The translations under genes were made by a program, and so were the position numbers. From an uncultured Peptoniphilus sp. (lineage in GTDB: Bacteria; Bacillota; Clostridia; Tissierellales; Peptoniphilaceae): a DNA stretch of 64,000 nt. Below are positions 6,586-16,074 of this stretch, in pieces. How positions within the stretch are numbered: the first letter of the stretch is position 1; each line of letters opens with the position of its first letter. Location: assembly GCF_946998875.1 (NCBI RefSeq), contig NZ_CAMQAY010000003.1, forward strand, positions 81,817-145,816. The letters run 5' to 3'. Below the pieces are notes generated by a model that had not been told where the DNA came from, made no database searches, and worked only from the letters and a program-made list of their open reading frames with translations.

Positions 6586-7923
6586 TTAAATTAAAAGTGG
6601 CAAGAAAACTGTAGCAAGTCCTAAGAAGATAAAAAAACCAAATACATCTGTAAAAGTTGTGAGAAAAATTGATGAGGCTATGGCTGGGTCTATTTTTATC
6701 TTATCCAAGATAAGTGGAATGAGAAAGCCCATGGAGCAGGCAATTATCATGTTGGCAATCATGGCTAAGAATAAAATAAATCCTAAATAGATATTGTGAT
6801 GCCAAAATACAAAAACTCCAGCTGCCAAAATTCCTATAATGGCTCCTTCAAAAAGTCCCAAAAATATTTCCTTAAAGATGAGTTTGTAATCTTCCTTTAA
6901 AGACAACTCACCTCGAGCAAGTGATGTAAGTATAATTGAAAGAGTTTGTGAGCCTGCGTTGCCGCCCATCCCCGTTACAATTGGCATGGCTGCAGATAGG
7001 ACGACTACCTGTGAAATTGTGGACTCAAAGCCCTTTACAACAGATGATGCCAAAAAGGCTGTCAGTAAATTTACAATTAACCAGGGAATCCTGCTCTTAA
7101 AGGAGTCCAGCCAAGTTGAGTCGTAGACTTCGTCTGCATTAACACCGTGCATCTGCAAAATATCTTCGTTGTGCTCTTGATCGATTATGGCGATAATGTC
7201 TTCTGATGTAATAACGCCGAGGATTGCCATGTTGCTGTTAACTACTGGCAAAATGTCTAGCTCGTACTTGCTAAACAAGTTTGCCGCAACTTCTTGGTCG
7301 TCAGTGCCATATACATAAAAGTCAACCTCTTTTAAAATATCTTGAAGAGGAGTCTTGGCGTTGGCAACTAAGAGATCCCTTATTGTCACAATGCCTTGCA
7401 GTCTGTGATAATCGTCTGTGACAAAAATTTCGTCAATAATTTCTGTCTCAGGTGAAATTGCCCTAAGTTTTTTTATGGCTTCTTCTGCCGTCAAGTTTGC
7501 CTTAAGTGCAATAAAATTTGTGGTCATGATACCGCCGGCAGACTCTTCATCAAAGGAAAGTATCATCTTCAAGGTGTTTTTCTCAGCACTTTTCATTGAG
7601 GACAAAATTGCCTTTCTCCTAACAGTAGAAAGAACTCCCAAAAGGTCGGCAACTATTGAAGTTTCCATGTGAGCAAAAATTTCTATTAGATCATCATCAG
7701 TAAAAAATGCCATCATCCTAGCGCTGAGATCATCTTCTGCCGATTCAAAGAGAAGTGCCATGTTGTCATGGCTCACTAGGCTGACAAAAGTTTCCAGGTC
7801 CTCATCTTCTAAATCCTCTGCTTCAAGTGCAATATCTACAGGGTGATACTCATCAAAGAGACTGTTTAAGAGCATGTCATCTTTTATTTTTATAATTTTT
7901 CTTATCTCTTCATTTAAATCCAT
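6586..7923 (-). CDS. mgtE: Magnesium transporter MgtE
   Basis: A 445-residue Mg2+ channel/transporter. It has an acidic MgtE N-domain (~1-125), a pair of CBS domains (~130-255) and a C-terminal membrane domain with five helices. The membrane domain contains the family segment AAMPIVTGMGGNAGSQTLSI with the pore-region GNAGSQ. The ATG at 7923 follows AGGTGATTAAA and is preferred to the upstream GTG at 7932. It starts one base after the helicase stop, so the two form an operon. No M-box riboswitch is seen before it; regulation is probably through the cytosolic Mg-sensing domains. Confidence 0.93.
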   Translation of the reverse strand: MDLNEEIRKIIKIKDDMLLNSLFDEYHPVDIALEAEDLEDEDLETFVSLVSHDNMALLFESAEDDLSARMMAFFTDDDLIEIFAHMETSIVADLLGVLSTVRRKAILSSMKSAEKNTLKMILSFDEESAGGIMTTNFIALKANLTAEEAIKKLRAISPETEIIDEIFVTDDYHRLQGIVTIRDLLVANAKTPLQDILKEVDFYVYGTDDQEVAANLFSKYELDILPVVNSNMAILGVITSEDIIAIIDQEHNEDILQMHGVNADEVYDSTWLDSFKSRIPWLIVNLLTAFLASSVVKGFESTISQVVVLSAAMPIVTGMGGNAGSQTLSIILTSLARGELSLKEDYKLIFKEIFLGLFEGAIIGILAAGVFVFWHHNIYLGFILFLAMIANMIIACSMGFLIPLILDKIKIDPAIASSIFLTTFTDVFGFFIFLGLATVFLPLLI

Positions 7924-7924
7924 T

Positions 7925-9766
7925 TTAATCACCTGCCAAAGTTTCTAAATCTGTTACAAAAGAAGAAATTTCATTTTTCATTCCATTTGTGTATCGGGAG
8001 TACATTAAATATAATTCATTTTTTGCCCTAGTCATGGCAACATAAAAGAGTCTTCTCTCTTCACAAAAAAGTTCTTCATCTTCTCTTATGGCTTCAAGAC
8101 TTGCAGTAGATGGCAAAGTCCCCTCATATAAGTCTACAACAAAAACTCGGGAAAACTCAAGCCCCTTGGCAGAATGAATAGTTGAAAAAGTTAAATTTGC
8201 CTTATTAGTTCTTGGCTTTAAGAGGTCGTACTCCAATTCCTTTAACCTGCCAATAAATAAATCCAGAGACTCTGTGCTCTTTGCAATTAACTTTAAATAG
8301 TAGAGGTATTCGTTTAAAGTCGCCTCTGTTTCCATGAATCTCTTAGCATTTTCTCTTAAATATTTGCCATAACCCATTTCCTTGTCAATATAATTAATGG
8401 CATCGTAGACATTAGATCTGGCAATTTTTTTAAAGCCAACTAATAACTTGTTAATATTTTTGTGGTAGTAAGATGGAAGTCCTGGATAGTCCTTTAAAAT
8501 ATTAAAAATATTTTTGCCCCTATTTCTCTTCATATAGTCGATATGCTTTTTGGAAATGTAGCCATCTAATTTAAAGTAAAATTTTTCATAGAGGTCAATA
8601 TCGGAAAGGTCACGTGAAAAATTTAAAATATCTAAAATATCGCGAGTTATAAAGTGAGAAAAGAACTTAGTCTTTTTGTCCTTTATATTAAAATCATAAT
8701 TTTTTCTCTCAAAATACTCCACAAGTCCAATGCTGGATAGATTGTTTCTGTATAAAACACAAAGGTCCCCTGCCTCCTTTTGAAGCTCCCTTTCGATAAA
8801 GGCATACTGGTCCTTAGGCTCCTTGACCTTAATAATATTAACAGGTTTAGCAAAGGGATTGTCTGTGACAACAGTTTTTTCGAAGCGATTTTCATTTTGG
8901 GCAATAAAAATATTTGCAATGTTTACAATATTTTTTGTAGAACGAAAATTTTCTTCCATGTAAAAAGTCGCAATGTCCTCATAATCTTTTTGCAGCTTAA
9001 AAAGTTCTTCAGTGCTAGCGCCCCTAAAGCCGTAAATGGACTGGTCGTCGTCGGCAACAACAAATAAATTGTTGACAGGCTTAGCCAAAAGTTTTAAAAC
9101 TTGAAACTGACTCCTACTTGTGTCTTGTCCTTCGTCAAGCTGGATAAATTTAAACCTGTCTCTATATTTTTTTCTTATAGATGCATCACTTTTTAAAATC
9201 TCATAAGCTAGATTTATCATGTCGTCAAAATCAATTAAATTTTTGTCCTTTTTATACTTTTCATAGGTCTCATAAAACTTTACGAAGTTGTCAGTGTCGC
9301 ATCTTTTTGTCTTTGCAAAAGAAGATGGACTGAGCATCATATTTTTGCAGTAGCCAACTTCAGAAATTGCCGTTTCAATTCGCTCTTCAGTGGGATAAGT
9401 TTTGTTGACATCTCTATAAATATCTCTTAAAATTTCATATTTTTTCTTTAAATTTGAATCAATGAGGCTAAGGGACTTGCCAGATTTTTTAGAGTAGTCG
9501 CGAACTATGGAATAACAAAAGGCGTGAATAGTAGAAAAGACAGCATTTTTATCCTCAAACATTAAATTGTAACGCATCTTAATGTCCACAGCTTGCGCCT
9601 TGGAAAAAGTAATAGTAAGAATGCTCTTTGGGTCCACTCCCCTATCTATTAATCTCTTAGTCCTATGTAAAATCATAGTTGTCTTGCCTGCACCAGGAAC
9701 AGCAAGAACTATTGCAGGTCCTTTGAAATGTTCCACAGCTTTTAATTGACTAGATGTTAATTTCAC
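7925..9766 (-). CDS. UvrD/Rep-like ATP-dependent DNA helicase
   Basis: A 613-residue SF1A helicase, shorter than UvrD or PcrA (~720). The motifs are in order: Walker A AVPGAGKTT (22-30), motif Ia LTITFSKAQA, motif II LDEGQD (210-215, with Gly where DEAQD is usual), motif III VADDDQSIYGFRGA, motif IV ENFRST, motif V TIHSAKGLEF, and motif VI RRLFYVAMTRAKNELYL. A GTG start follows GGGAGGG. It is the first gene of an operon with mgtE. The role is probably DNA repair or replication restart; the partner protein is unknown. Confidence 0.88.
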   Translation of the reverse strand: MKLTSSQLKAVEHFKGPAIVLAVPGAGKTTMILHRTKRLIDRGVDPKSILTITFSKAQAVDIKMRYNLMFEDKNAVFSTIHAFCYSIVRDYSKKSGKSLSLIDSNLKKKYEILRDIYRDVNKTYPTEERIETAISEVGYCKNMMLSPSSFAKTKRCDTDNFVKFYETYEKYKKDKNLIDFDDMINLAYEILKSDASIRKKYRDRFKFIQLDEGQDTSRSQFQVLKLLAKPVNNLFVVADDDQSIYGFRGASTEELFKLQKDYEDIATFYMEENFRSTKNIVNIANIFIAQNENRFEKTVVTDNPFAKPVNIIKVKEPKDQYAFIERELQKEAGDLCVLYRNNLSSIGLVEYFERKNYDFNIKDKKTKFFSHFITRDILDILNFSRDLSDIDLYEKFYFKLDGYISKKHIDYMKRNRGKNIFNILKDYPGLPSYYHKNINKLLVGFKKIARSNVYDAINYIDKEMGYGKYLRENAKRFMETEATLNEYLYYLKLIAKSTESLDLFIGRLKELEYDLLKPRTNKANLTFSTIHSAKGLEFSRVFVVDLYEGTLPSTASLEAIREDEELFCEERRLFYVAMTRAKNELYLMYSRYTNGMKNEISSFVTDLETLAGD

Positions 9767-9820
9767 TTTATCCCTCCCACTCTAGTGTAAACTATTTCAT
9801 AAATATTTTAAATCTATTTT

Positions 9821-9845
9821 TTTAACCCTGCCATTGTGATATAAT
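9821..9845 (+). promoter_or_regulatory. Extended -10 promoter of the nitroreductase gene
   Basis: TGA-TATAAT (9837-9845) forms an extended -10 with TG one base before a perfect hexamer. The -35 region is only T-rich. The start codon is 31 nt downstream, after AGGGGGT. Confidence 0.6.
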
Positions 9846-9876
9846 TTAAATATAAACTGGTTTAGGGGGTATAACT

Positions 9877-10671
9877 ATGTTAATGACAAATTTCTTGCAA
9901 AAAAGAAAGTCTGTCAGAAATTTTAAAACGGACACAGTTCCAAGAGATGCCTTGGAAAATATAAAATTACTTATGGAAGAATTGGGAACTAATGAAAGCG
10001 GCATAAGTTTTTCTCTTTATGAAAACGGAAAAATTGTAGCTGAAGGTCTAAGAGGCAAGGCAGGCTATGCAGGAGTCATGATAGAAGCTCCACACTACAT
10101 TGCACTAGACATTGACGGAGACAAACCACTTAACATATTAAAGGGTGGCTACTGCCTAGAAAAATTAAACACAAAAATTGTTGACCTTGACATAGACACT
10201 TGTTGGATCACAGTTGATAGCGTTGATGCAGATACAAAAAGAGCCATCTTCGGAGAAAATGGCACAGGCATAGATTATTTAATTGCCCTTGGTTATGGAC
10301 AAAAGAAAAAATTATTTGACCCAGAAGTTACAAGTTCAAGACTTAGCGTTGAAGAAATTGTTTTCGCAGATACAATTGGAAATCCTATTTCCATAGAAAC
10401 ATTAGAAAACTATGGCGTCTTTGATGTATTTTCATCAGTAAGATATGCACCAAGTCACAAAAATTTCCAACCTTGGAGATTTGTCCTTAAGGGAGCAGAA
10501 GTTGATGCCTATATGGTAAAATCTGATGAAGACAACAGATCGCTTATCGACATGGGCGTAATCTTATTCTACATGGAAGAAATGCTAAAGACTATTGGTA
10601 TAAATAAAAAATGGACAATCGACTTAAAGGATGCAGGTAAATATTATTACATTGGTTCCTTTACACTATAA
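9877..10671 (+). CDS. Nitroreductase-family flavoprotein (TM1586-like)
   Basis: A 264-residue protein with the nitroreductase N-terminal motif FLQKRKSVRNF (~5-15). A second half contains VRYAPSHKNFQPWRFV (~188-203), where the Ser/His...Asn-x-Gln-Pro-Trp segment binds FMN. This two-lobe arrangement matches the putative TM nitroreductase family, which binds FMN and has uncertain substrates. It is monocistronic, with its own promoter and a terminator directly after the stop. Confidence 0.8.
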   Translation: MLMTNFLQKRKSVRNFKTDTVPRDALENIKLLMEELGTNESGISFSLYENGKIVAEGLRGKAGYAGVMIEAPHYIALDIDGDKPLNILKGGYCLEKLNTKIVDLDIDTCWITVDSVDADTKRAIFGENGTGIDYLIALGYGQKKKLFDPEVTSSRLSVEEIVFADTIGNPISIETLENYGVFDVFSSVRYAPSHKNFQPWRFVLKGAEVDAYMVKSDEDNRSLIDMGVILFYMEEMLKTIGINKKWTIDLKDAGKYYYIGSFTL

Positions 10672-10684
10672 AATTTAAACATTA

Positions 10685-10720
10685 AAAAGAAGCTCATTCC
10701 TTTAGAGCTTCTTTTTTTCT
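10685..10720. terminator. Bidirectional terminator
   Basis: The perfect stem AAGAAGCTC / GAGCTTCTT (10687-10695 with 10705-10713) is followed by T7. It overlaps the stop codon region of the convergent AraC gene, whose transcript ends in TTTTTAAT on the other side. Confidence 0.8.
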
Positions 10721-11626
10721 GTATTCACTTGGACTTAGACCTGTAAATTTTTTAAAGGACCTTGTAAAATTTGATGGGCTTGTGACACCAAGTTCCATAG
10801 AAATTTCCGTTATGTTTTTTTCTGTCTTCATCAAAATTTCTTCTGCCTTCATCATCCTTAAATTGTTGAGGTACTTTATAGGAGTGTACTGAAATTTTCT
10901 GATGAATTTATTATTTAAGTTTGACTTAGAAATCTTAAATTTCTTTGTAAGCAAATCTAAAGTTATATCCTTGTCTAAATTCTCTTTAATAAACTCTTCA
11001 ATTAAAATAATTTCCTCGCTTCTTTCTTCCTTTTGATAAGATTTTCTTATTTCTGAAGTTTTTTCTCTCGTGATATCGTAAATTAAATCCAGAGCCTTTA
11101 TAGAAATCCCCAAGACGTCTTCACTTTTTAGGACTTGGATAAGTTCATTGGCCCTTTGAATTAGTCTTTCATTTTTATAGACAAAACCCATATCCTTTAT
11201 TGAATTTATTTTTCTCAAAAATTCCACTAGGATTTTACCGGAAAAAGAATCCTTATCTATTTCGTTTTCAAAAATCAAAAAATTAAAAGCTTGAACCCTG
11301 TCCTTGGTTGTATAAGATTCCCGTGCATAGGGAAGTGCCTTGCCAATAAAAATTTCTCTCGTTATTAAAATTTTTGTATCGTTAATATAAGTAAAGTAAT
11401 TACCTTCATAGCAATAAGAAATCCTATAACCCTTATTTCCCTTACTCTCAGAAGCTTTCACTTGATACTTTTCTCTTAAGTCAATATACATCAGCATAAG
11501 TCCTGGAAAAAGTTTATAATTTTTCATTTTATTTTTAGGATGGCTTATTCCTTGATACTCTATAAAATCATCATTATCATCGACAACCTCAAAGTCCCAG
11601 GAAGCTAAATAATTAGTATTTTTCAT
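10694..11626 (-). CDS. AraC-family transcriptional regulator
   Basis: A 310-residue regulator. The N-terminal ~200 residues form a sensor region without a clear signature. The C-terminal ~100 residues hold the double helix-turn-helix of AraC/XylS proteins, with DITLDLLTKKFKISKSNLNNKFIRKF and EISMELGVTSPSNFTRSFKKFTGLSPSEYRKK. It is the last gene of the ABC/ECF cluster, 12 nt after the ECF ATPase stop, so it probably controls that cluster. AraC-type sensors of metallophores (such as YbtA) sit next to comparable ABC pairs, which fits an iron-linked role by analogy. Confidence 0.88.
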   Translation of the reverse strand: MKNTNYLASWDFEVVDDNDDFIEYQGISHPKNKMKNYKLFPGLMLMYIDLREKYQVKASESKGNKGYRISYCYEGNYFTYINDTKILITREIFIGKALPYARESYTTKDRVQAFNFLIFENEIDKDSFSGKILVEFLRKINSIKDMGFVYKNERLIQRANELIQVLKSEDVLGISIKALDLIYDITREKTSEIRKSYQKEERSEEIILIEEFIKENLDKDITLDLLTKKFKISKSNLNNKFIRKFQYTPIKYLNNLRMMKAEEILMKTEKNITEISMELGVTSPSNFTRSFKKFTGLSPSEYRKKEALKE

Positions 11627-11638
11627 TTACAAACTCCA

Positions 11639-13036
11639 CTATATTTTCTTTCGAACTTTTTCTAAATCCAACACACGATTGCAAATTAAACTTGCAAATT
11701 CAAAATCATGGGTAGATATAAAAATAATTTTATCTTTTGAATGTGACTTTAATAATTCTACAGTTTTAAGCATATTTTTATAATCAAGCCCACTTGTAGG
11801 TTCATCTAAAATAAAAATGTCTTTGTTACACAATAGTCCACAAACTATGGCAAGTCTTTGCTTTTGTCCCCCAGACAAAGTGTTAGGGTGACTATTTTTA
11901 TAATTATATAAGTCAAAATCATTTAGCAGTTCATTAATCAAACCATCTTTTACGTTCTTTATTCCTAGTTTACATTCAGCAAAGACACTCTCAGCAAATA
12001 ATTGATAATTAACGTCTTGCATAACCATATAAGATATTTGTTTTCTTGCTTTTTCATCAATTTTTTTAGATTTTAAAATAAACTCACCCTTATAATCAGT
12101 ATAAAGTCCACAAAGAGTTCTTAAAAAAGTAGTTTTCCCTATGCCGTTAGATCCTAAAACAGCAATAATATCACCCTTGTTTGCAGAAAAACTAAGTCTA
12201 TCTATAAGGCATGTATCTTTCCTATAAATTGAAACATTATTCACCTGTAAATAAGACTTATCTATAATTGATGATTTTTCTTTTATATTTAAACTAGGTT
12301 TGTTTCTTGTTCTTAAACCCATAGTCTTAATTTCATCTTCAGATAAACTTAAAAAATCTTTATTGGAAAAAATTTTATCAATTTTCCCATTCTTCATATA
12401 AATAATTCTATCAACTAAATCCATTATATAATAGATTCTGTGCTCAGATATAATAACTGTTTTACCACTCTCCTTCAACATGGATAAGTGTTTTTTTAAT
12501 ATATCAATGGTCGGTATATCCAAATTAGAAGAAGGCTCATCAAGTAAATAAATATCTGGATTTGTTGCATAAACTGATGCAAAAGCAATTTTTTGTTTCT
12601 CTCCTCCAGATAAATGAAAAATATTTCTATTTTTTAGTTTATTTATTTCTAATTTATTGCAGGTTTCATCTAATTTCTCTTCTAAAATTTTTCTTTCTAC
12701 TCCTTGGTTTTCTAGTGCGAATACAATTTCACTATTTGTATCCACATTAAAGAATTGGGTTCTAGGATTTTGAAAAACACTTCCGACATTTTTTGAAAGT
12801 TCAAACATTTGACAGTTAGATAATAATTTATCATTTATTTTTACATCACCATTTAAATCTCCTTCATAATAATATGGTATCAACTTATTTATAAGTCTTG
12901 TAATAGAGGTTTTGCCAGATCCAGAAGAACCACATATTAAAATAAACTCTCCTTTTTTTATTTCTAGATTTATATTATCTAGGCTAATATCCTTAGTGTT
13001 TCTATATTTGAAACAAACTTCATTTAACTTAATCAT
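11639..13036 (-). CDS. ECF transporter ATPase, two fused ABC domains
   Basis: A 465-residue protein with two complete nucleotide-binding domains in one chain, in place of an EcfA/EcfA' pair. Domain 1 (~1-230) has Walker A GSSGSGKTS, signature LSGGEKQK and Walker B IYLLDEPSS. Domain 2 (~265-465) has GSNGIGKTT, LSGGQKQR and IFILDEPTSG. It overlaps the T-component gene by 8 nt. It energises the S and T components encoded just upstream. The DNA of this gene and the next two looks richer in AT codons (ATA, AAT) than the rnf or pot genes, a visual impression only. Confidence 0.9.
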   Translation of the reverse strand: MIKLNEVCFKYRNTKDISLDNINLEIKKGEFILICGSSGSGKTSITRLINKLIPYYYEGDLNGDVKINDKLLSNCQMFELSKNVGSVFQNPRTQFFNVDTNSEIVFALENQGVERKILEEKLDETCNKLEINKLKNRNIFHLSGGEKQKIAFASVYATNPDIYLLDEPSSNLDIPTIDILKKHLSMLKESGKTVIISEHRIYYIMDLVDRIIYMKNGKIDKIFSNKDFLSLSEDEIKTMGLRTRNKPSLNIKEKSSIIDKSYLQVNNVSIYRKDTCLIDRLSFSANKGDIIAVLGSNGIGKTTFLRTLCGLYTDYKGEFILKSKKIDEKARKQISYMVMQDVNYQLFAESVFAECKLGIKNVKDGLINELLNDFDLYNYKNSHPNTLSGGQKQRLAIVCGLLCNKDIFILDEPTSGLDYKNMLKTVELLKSHSKDKIIFISTHDFEFASLICNRVLDLEKVRKKI

Positions 13037-13745
13037 AAGAATACCTCAAATATATTGTAAATGCAGTAATTATTACTCCAATTATTAGAGATAAATAATC
13101 TAAAATTCCAAAATTAATTCTTATAATTGAAGTTCGTTTATTTGGTGATTCAATTCCCCTTGTGATAGAAGCTATAGTTAATTCATCTGCGGCTTTTGAC
13201 GCCATAATTATCATAGGAGAATAAATGCATTCTACGGTTAAAGAAGGGTTTTTTATAAATCCAAAAAAGGATGGAGAAATCCCTCTAAGCCCCATTGAAT
13301 CTTTTATATATAGCCAATCTTCTTTTATAGTTGGTATATACCTAAGCATTACTGCTAGTGGGATAGAAATTTTTTTAGAAACACCAACATAATCCATAGC
13401 AGATAAAAACTCCCCTACTTTCGTTGTACTAAGTATTATCATAGAGAGCATACATACCGGATAAATTTTATTAACTAAACCCAAAAATGGCATAAATATG
13501 CTTCTAAAAGTATTACTTCCATATCTTACAGTTAAAATACTAAGAAAATATACTAATAGATATATTAATATCCCAGTAAAAGCAATTTTGATTTTTCTAT
13601 TTATAAGACTAAAAATAGCAATTAATGCTACAAAAGCTAATTCGTATTCTATTGAGGGCAATATACTAGATATAATTATGCACAAAAATAGTAAAACTAT
13701 TTTTGTGCATGGATTAATATGTGTATTCAATTCTCCTGAAATCAT
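13029..13745 (-). CDS. ECF transporter transmembrane (T) component
   Basis: A 238-residue EcfT/CbiQ-like membrane protein with about five hydrophobic helices. The coupling helices carry the Ala-Arg-Gly type motifs: SMGLRGISPSFFG and ASITRGIESPNKRTS. It overlaps the S component by 4 nt and the ATPase by 8 nt, so the three are translated as a set. It differs from the general-purpose EcfT at 57560-58357 and probably serves only the dedicated S component beside it. Confidence 0.88.
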   Translation of the reverse strand: MISGELNTHINPCTKIVLLFLCIIISSILPSIEYELAFVALIAIFSLINRKIKIAFTGILIYLLVYFLSILTVRYGSNTFRSIFMPFLGLVNKIYPVCMLSMIILSTTKVGEFLSAMDYVGVSKKISIPLAVMLRYIPTIKEDWLYIKDSMGLRGISPSFFGFIKNPSLTVECIYSPMIIMASKAADELTIASITRGIESPNKRTSIIRINFGILDYLSLIIGVIITAFTIYLRYSYD

Positions 13746-14341
13746 ATAATACCCGCCTTTTCAAATTGCTTTTTTAAAAGTTTAGAACCTATAAAAGCAC
13801 TAAATAAAGCAACTAAAAAAGTTCCAATTACAATAACATAAATCATCCAATCAGCAGCTGCTGCATTCATAGACTCTATATATGTTATATCTGTCCCCTT
13901 TTCTATCATTGCATTTGACCAAGACTTAGGATCCATGAAATATACAACAAAAGTCCCTATATCTCCAAGTGCAAATACTCCAAAAGAAAGGATGTTAATT
14001 TTTTTACTTTTATATGCCTTGCTTCCTGCTATAAATTCAGCAATTATACCCATAACTAAAGTTCCAAGACCCATAGCCCAATGCATGCCAGTTGCAAATC
14101 TCAAAATACAAATTATTATTGCCAAAATAGCAATCGTTCCTCTTTTAGCCACTTTCGAGATCAGAAACATAAATATTATTCCTGACAAAAGAGCACTACC
14201 CATTGGCTGATAAAAGGTTAATACAGGATTCATTCCAAAAGGCATTCCCCCAATCATATTAAATATAAAATAGAGAGCTGTGAAAACCCCTATAGTAATC
14301 AAATCCTTTGTTTTTAGACCATTCATATTATTTTTATTCAT
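13742..14341 (-). CDS. MptD-like ECF transporter substrate-binding (S) component
   Basis: A 199-residue integral membrane protein with five to six hydrophobic helices. It resembles the MptD-type putative ECF S components, with an N terminus KTKDLITIGVFTALYFIFNMIGG and central RFATGMHWAMGLGTLVMGIIAEF. This family travels with a fused ECF ATPase, a T component and paired ABC half-transporters. Related clusters in lactobacilli and streptococci have been linked to haem or iron uptake (established family knowledge, not shown here). It has a strong AGGAGGAGAT ribosome binding site. The Fur-box match upstream of the operon supports an iron-related substrate; the actual ligand is inference. Confidence 0.82.
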   Translation of the reverse strand: MNKNNMNGLKTKDLITIGVFTALYFIFNMIGGMPFGMNPVLTFYQPMGSALLSGIIFMFLISKVAKRGTIAILAIIICILRFATGMHWAMGLGTLVMGIIAEFIAGSKAYKSKKINILSFGVFALGDIGTFVVYFMDPKSWSNAMIEKGTDITYIESMNAAAADWMIYVIVIGTFLVALFSAFIGSKLLKKQFEKAGII

Positions 14342-14352
14342 TTTATCTCCTC

Positions 14353-16074
14353 CTAATATACAAATTCTTCTGACTTCTTTGATGACTCAATCATCTTCTT
14401 GTAAGTCTTGCTTCTTTCTATTAGTTCTTCATGTCTTCCAAAGTCTTCAATTTTTCCGTCTTTCATAACAATTATTTGGTCTACATTTTCTATTGACTTC
14501 ATCCTGTGGGATATTATGATGACAGTTTTCTTCTTTATTAATTTATTCAAAGACTCTTGGATATACTTTTCATTTTCCACATCAAGTGATGCAGCAATTT
14601 CATCTAAAAGAATTATTTCTGCATCCTTTAAGAAAGCTCTCGCTATGGAAATTCTTTGTCTTTCACCGCCAGATAAGTTTGAACCATTTTCGCCAATTTC
14701 TGTTTCATATCCCCTTGGCAATTTCTTTACAAAGTCATCGCAGTTGGCAAGTCTTGCCGCTTCAAGGACTTCTTCGTCACTGGCACTGGACCTACCCAAC
14801 CTAATATTTTCCATTACTGATCCATTAAAGAGGGTTACATCTTGAAAGACCATGGAAATGTGTTTGAACAAGTCTTGTGTGGCAATATTTTTTATCTCCT
14901 TGCCATCAATTTTGATTTCTCCAGAGTCATAATCATATAATCTTGCCACTAATTTGATTAGGGTGGACTTACCGCAACCAGATGGACCAACAAGGGCAGT
15001 AGTCTTTCCCTGCAAGGCCTTAAAGGAAATATTATCTATAACTTTTTTGTCATGGAGATAAGAAAAAGTAAGCTTCCTTCCATCAATGTCAAAGGACTTC
15101 AAGTCTGCTCTATTTCCCCTTTGAATTTTTTCATTCCTAAGTGCCTTTATCTTTTCAACTGGCGAATCGATATACATTAACTCTGCATAAAATCCGTTGA
15201 AGGCAGCGACTCCATCAATTAATCTTGCTGAAGCAAATAAGTAGCCCGCAAAATACAAGATATTTATTTCTCCATCTATCAAGCTATTTAATCCAACATA
15301 TATTGCAAGGGCTAGGGATAAGTTTGCCACAACTCTTGCAGAAACAATGGGGATAACTTGTCCCAGTTCTGACTTAATGTGTTTCTTTTCTAAGGACCTA
15401 ACAAAGTCAATGCCATTTTTTTCCTTTTCTTCAGTCAAATTATAGGACTTGATCTCTGTAGATAGGTCAATGAGTTCTTGGAACATCTTTGAGGACTTCC
15501 TTTGCTCCTTATAATAGAAACTCACTCCCTTCTTTTGAATCTTGCTTGAAAGGAAATTCAAAATAGCAGAAATATAAATTGGCACTATAACTGCAAGCCC
15601 AAGTTTTAAATTCCCAATTAGTAACAAAATGGAAATAATAACTAGATTTATTATAAAGGCATAAAATCCTGAAAGTGCATGAGAAAGACTATGCTCAATT
15701 GCCTCTACATCCTTCATTATTGTTTGAGAAAGATCTGTTAAATCTCTACTTGTATAAAAACTAAGAGGCAGGTCCTTAATTATTTCAGAAATTTCTATCC
15801 TAAGATTTGCAGATTCCTTATAGGTTTCGTTGTAAGTTGTAATGTAGTCCCTATTAATTACAAAAATCATGAGAAGGGCAATTATTACATAGGCGATGAC
15901 CGAAAGCCTTGGACTAAAGTCTCCTAAATTTAACAGGCCTTGCAGTACATACATAAGAAGGAACATAGGTAGCATATAAGAAAGGCTCTTTAGACTAGAA
16001 TATCTTATTGCAACAAGGGCACCCTCTGCCCCCTTGTCTGTAAGTCCAAAACGATTTTTCAAATAATTTTTCAT
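14353..16074 (-). CDS. ABC transporter, fused permease/ATPase (second of a pair)
   Basis: A 573-residue half-transporter. It has six hydrophobic helices (~20-290) and a C-terminal ATPase with Walker A GPSGCGKST, Q-loop, signature LSGGERQR and Walker B IILLDEIAASLD. Its start overlaps the stop of the preceding half-transporter (ATGA), so a heterodimer is likely. The pair resembles IrtA/IrtB and YbtP/YbtQ, exporter-fold ABC proteins that import iron-loaded metallophores. That direction of transport is inferred from cluster context, and drug/peptide export is the alternative. Confidence 0.85.
   Translation of the reverse strand: MKNYLKNRFGLTDKGAEGALVAIRYSSLKSLSYMLPMFLLMYVLQGLLNLGDFSPRLSVIAYVIIALLMIFVINRDYITTYNETYKESANLRIEISEIIKDLPLSFYTSRDLTDLSQTIMKDVEAIEHSLSHALSGFYAFIINLVIISILLLIGNLKLGLAVIVPIYISAILNFLSSKIQKKGVSFYYKEQRKSSKMFQELIDLSTEIKSYNLTEEKEKNGIDFVRSLEKKHIKSELGQVIPIVSARVVANLSLALAIYVGLNSLIDGEINILYFAGYLFASARLIDGVAAFNGFYAELMYIDSPVEKIKALRNEKIQRGNRADLKSFDIDGRKLTFSYLHDKKVIDNISFKALQGKTTALVGPSGCGKSTLIKLVARLYDYDSGEIKIDGKEIKNIATQDLFKHISMVFQDVTLFNGSVMENIRLGRSSASDEEVLEAARLANCDDFVKKLPRGYETEIGENGSNLSGGERQRISIARAFLKDAEIILLDEIAASLDVENEKYIQESLNKLIKKKTVIIISHRMKSIENVDQIIVMKDGKIEDFGRHEELIERSKTYKKMIESSKKSEEFVY

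Noticed and set aside
6586..7960. Possible M-box (magnesium) riboswitch before mgtE
   Set aside because: mgtE starts one base after the helicase stop, so there is no room for a leader, and no M-box-like structure was seen before the helicase gene.
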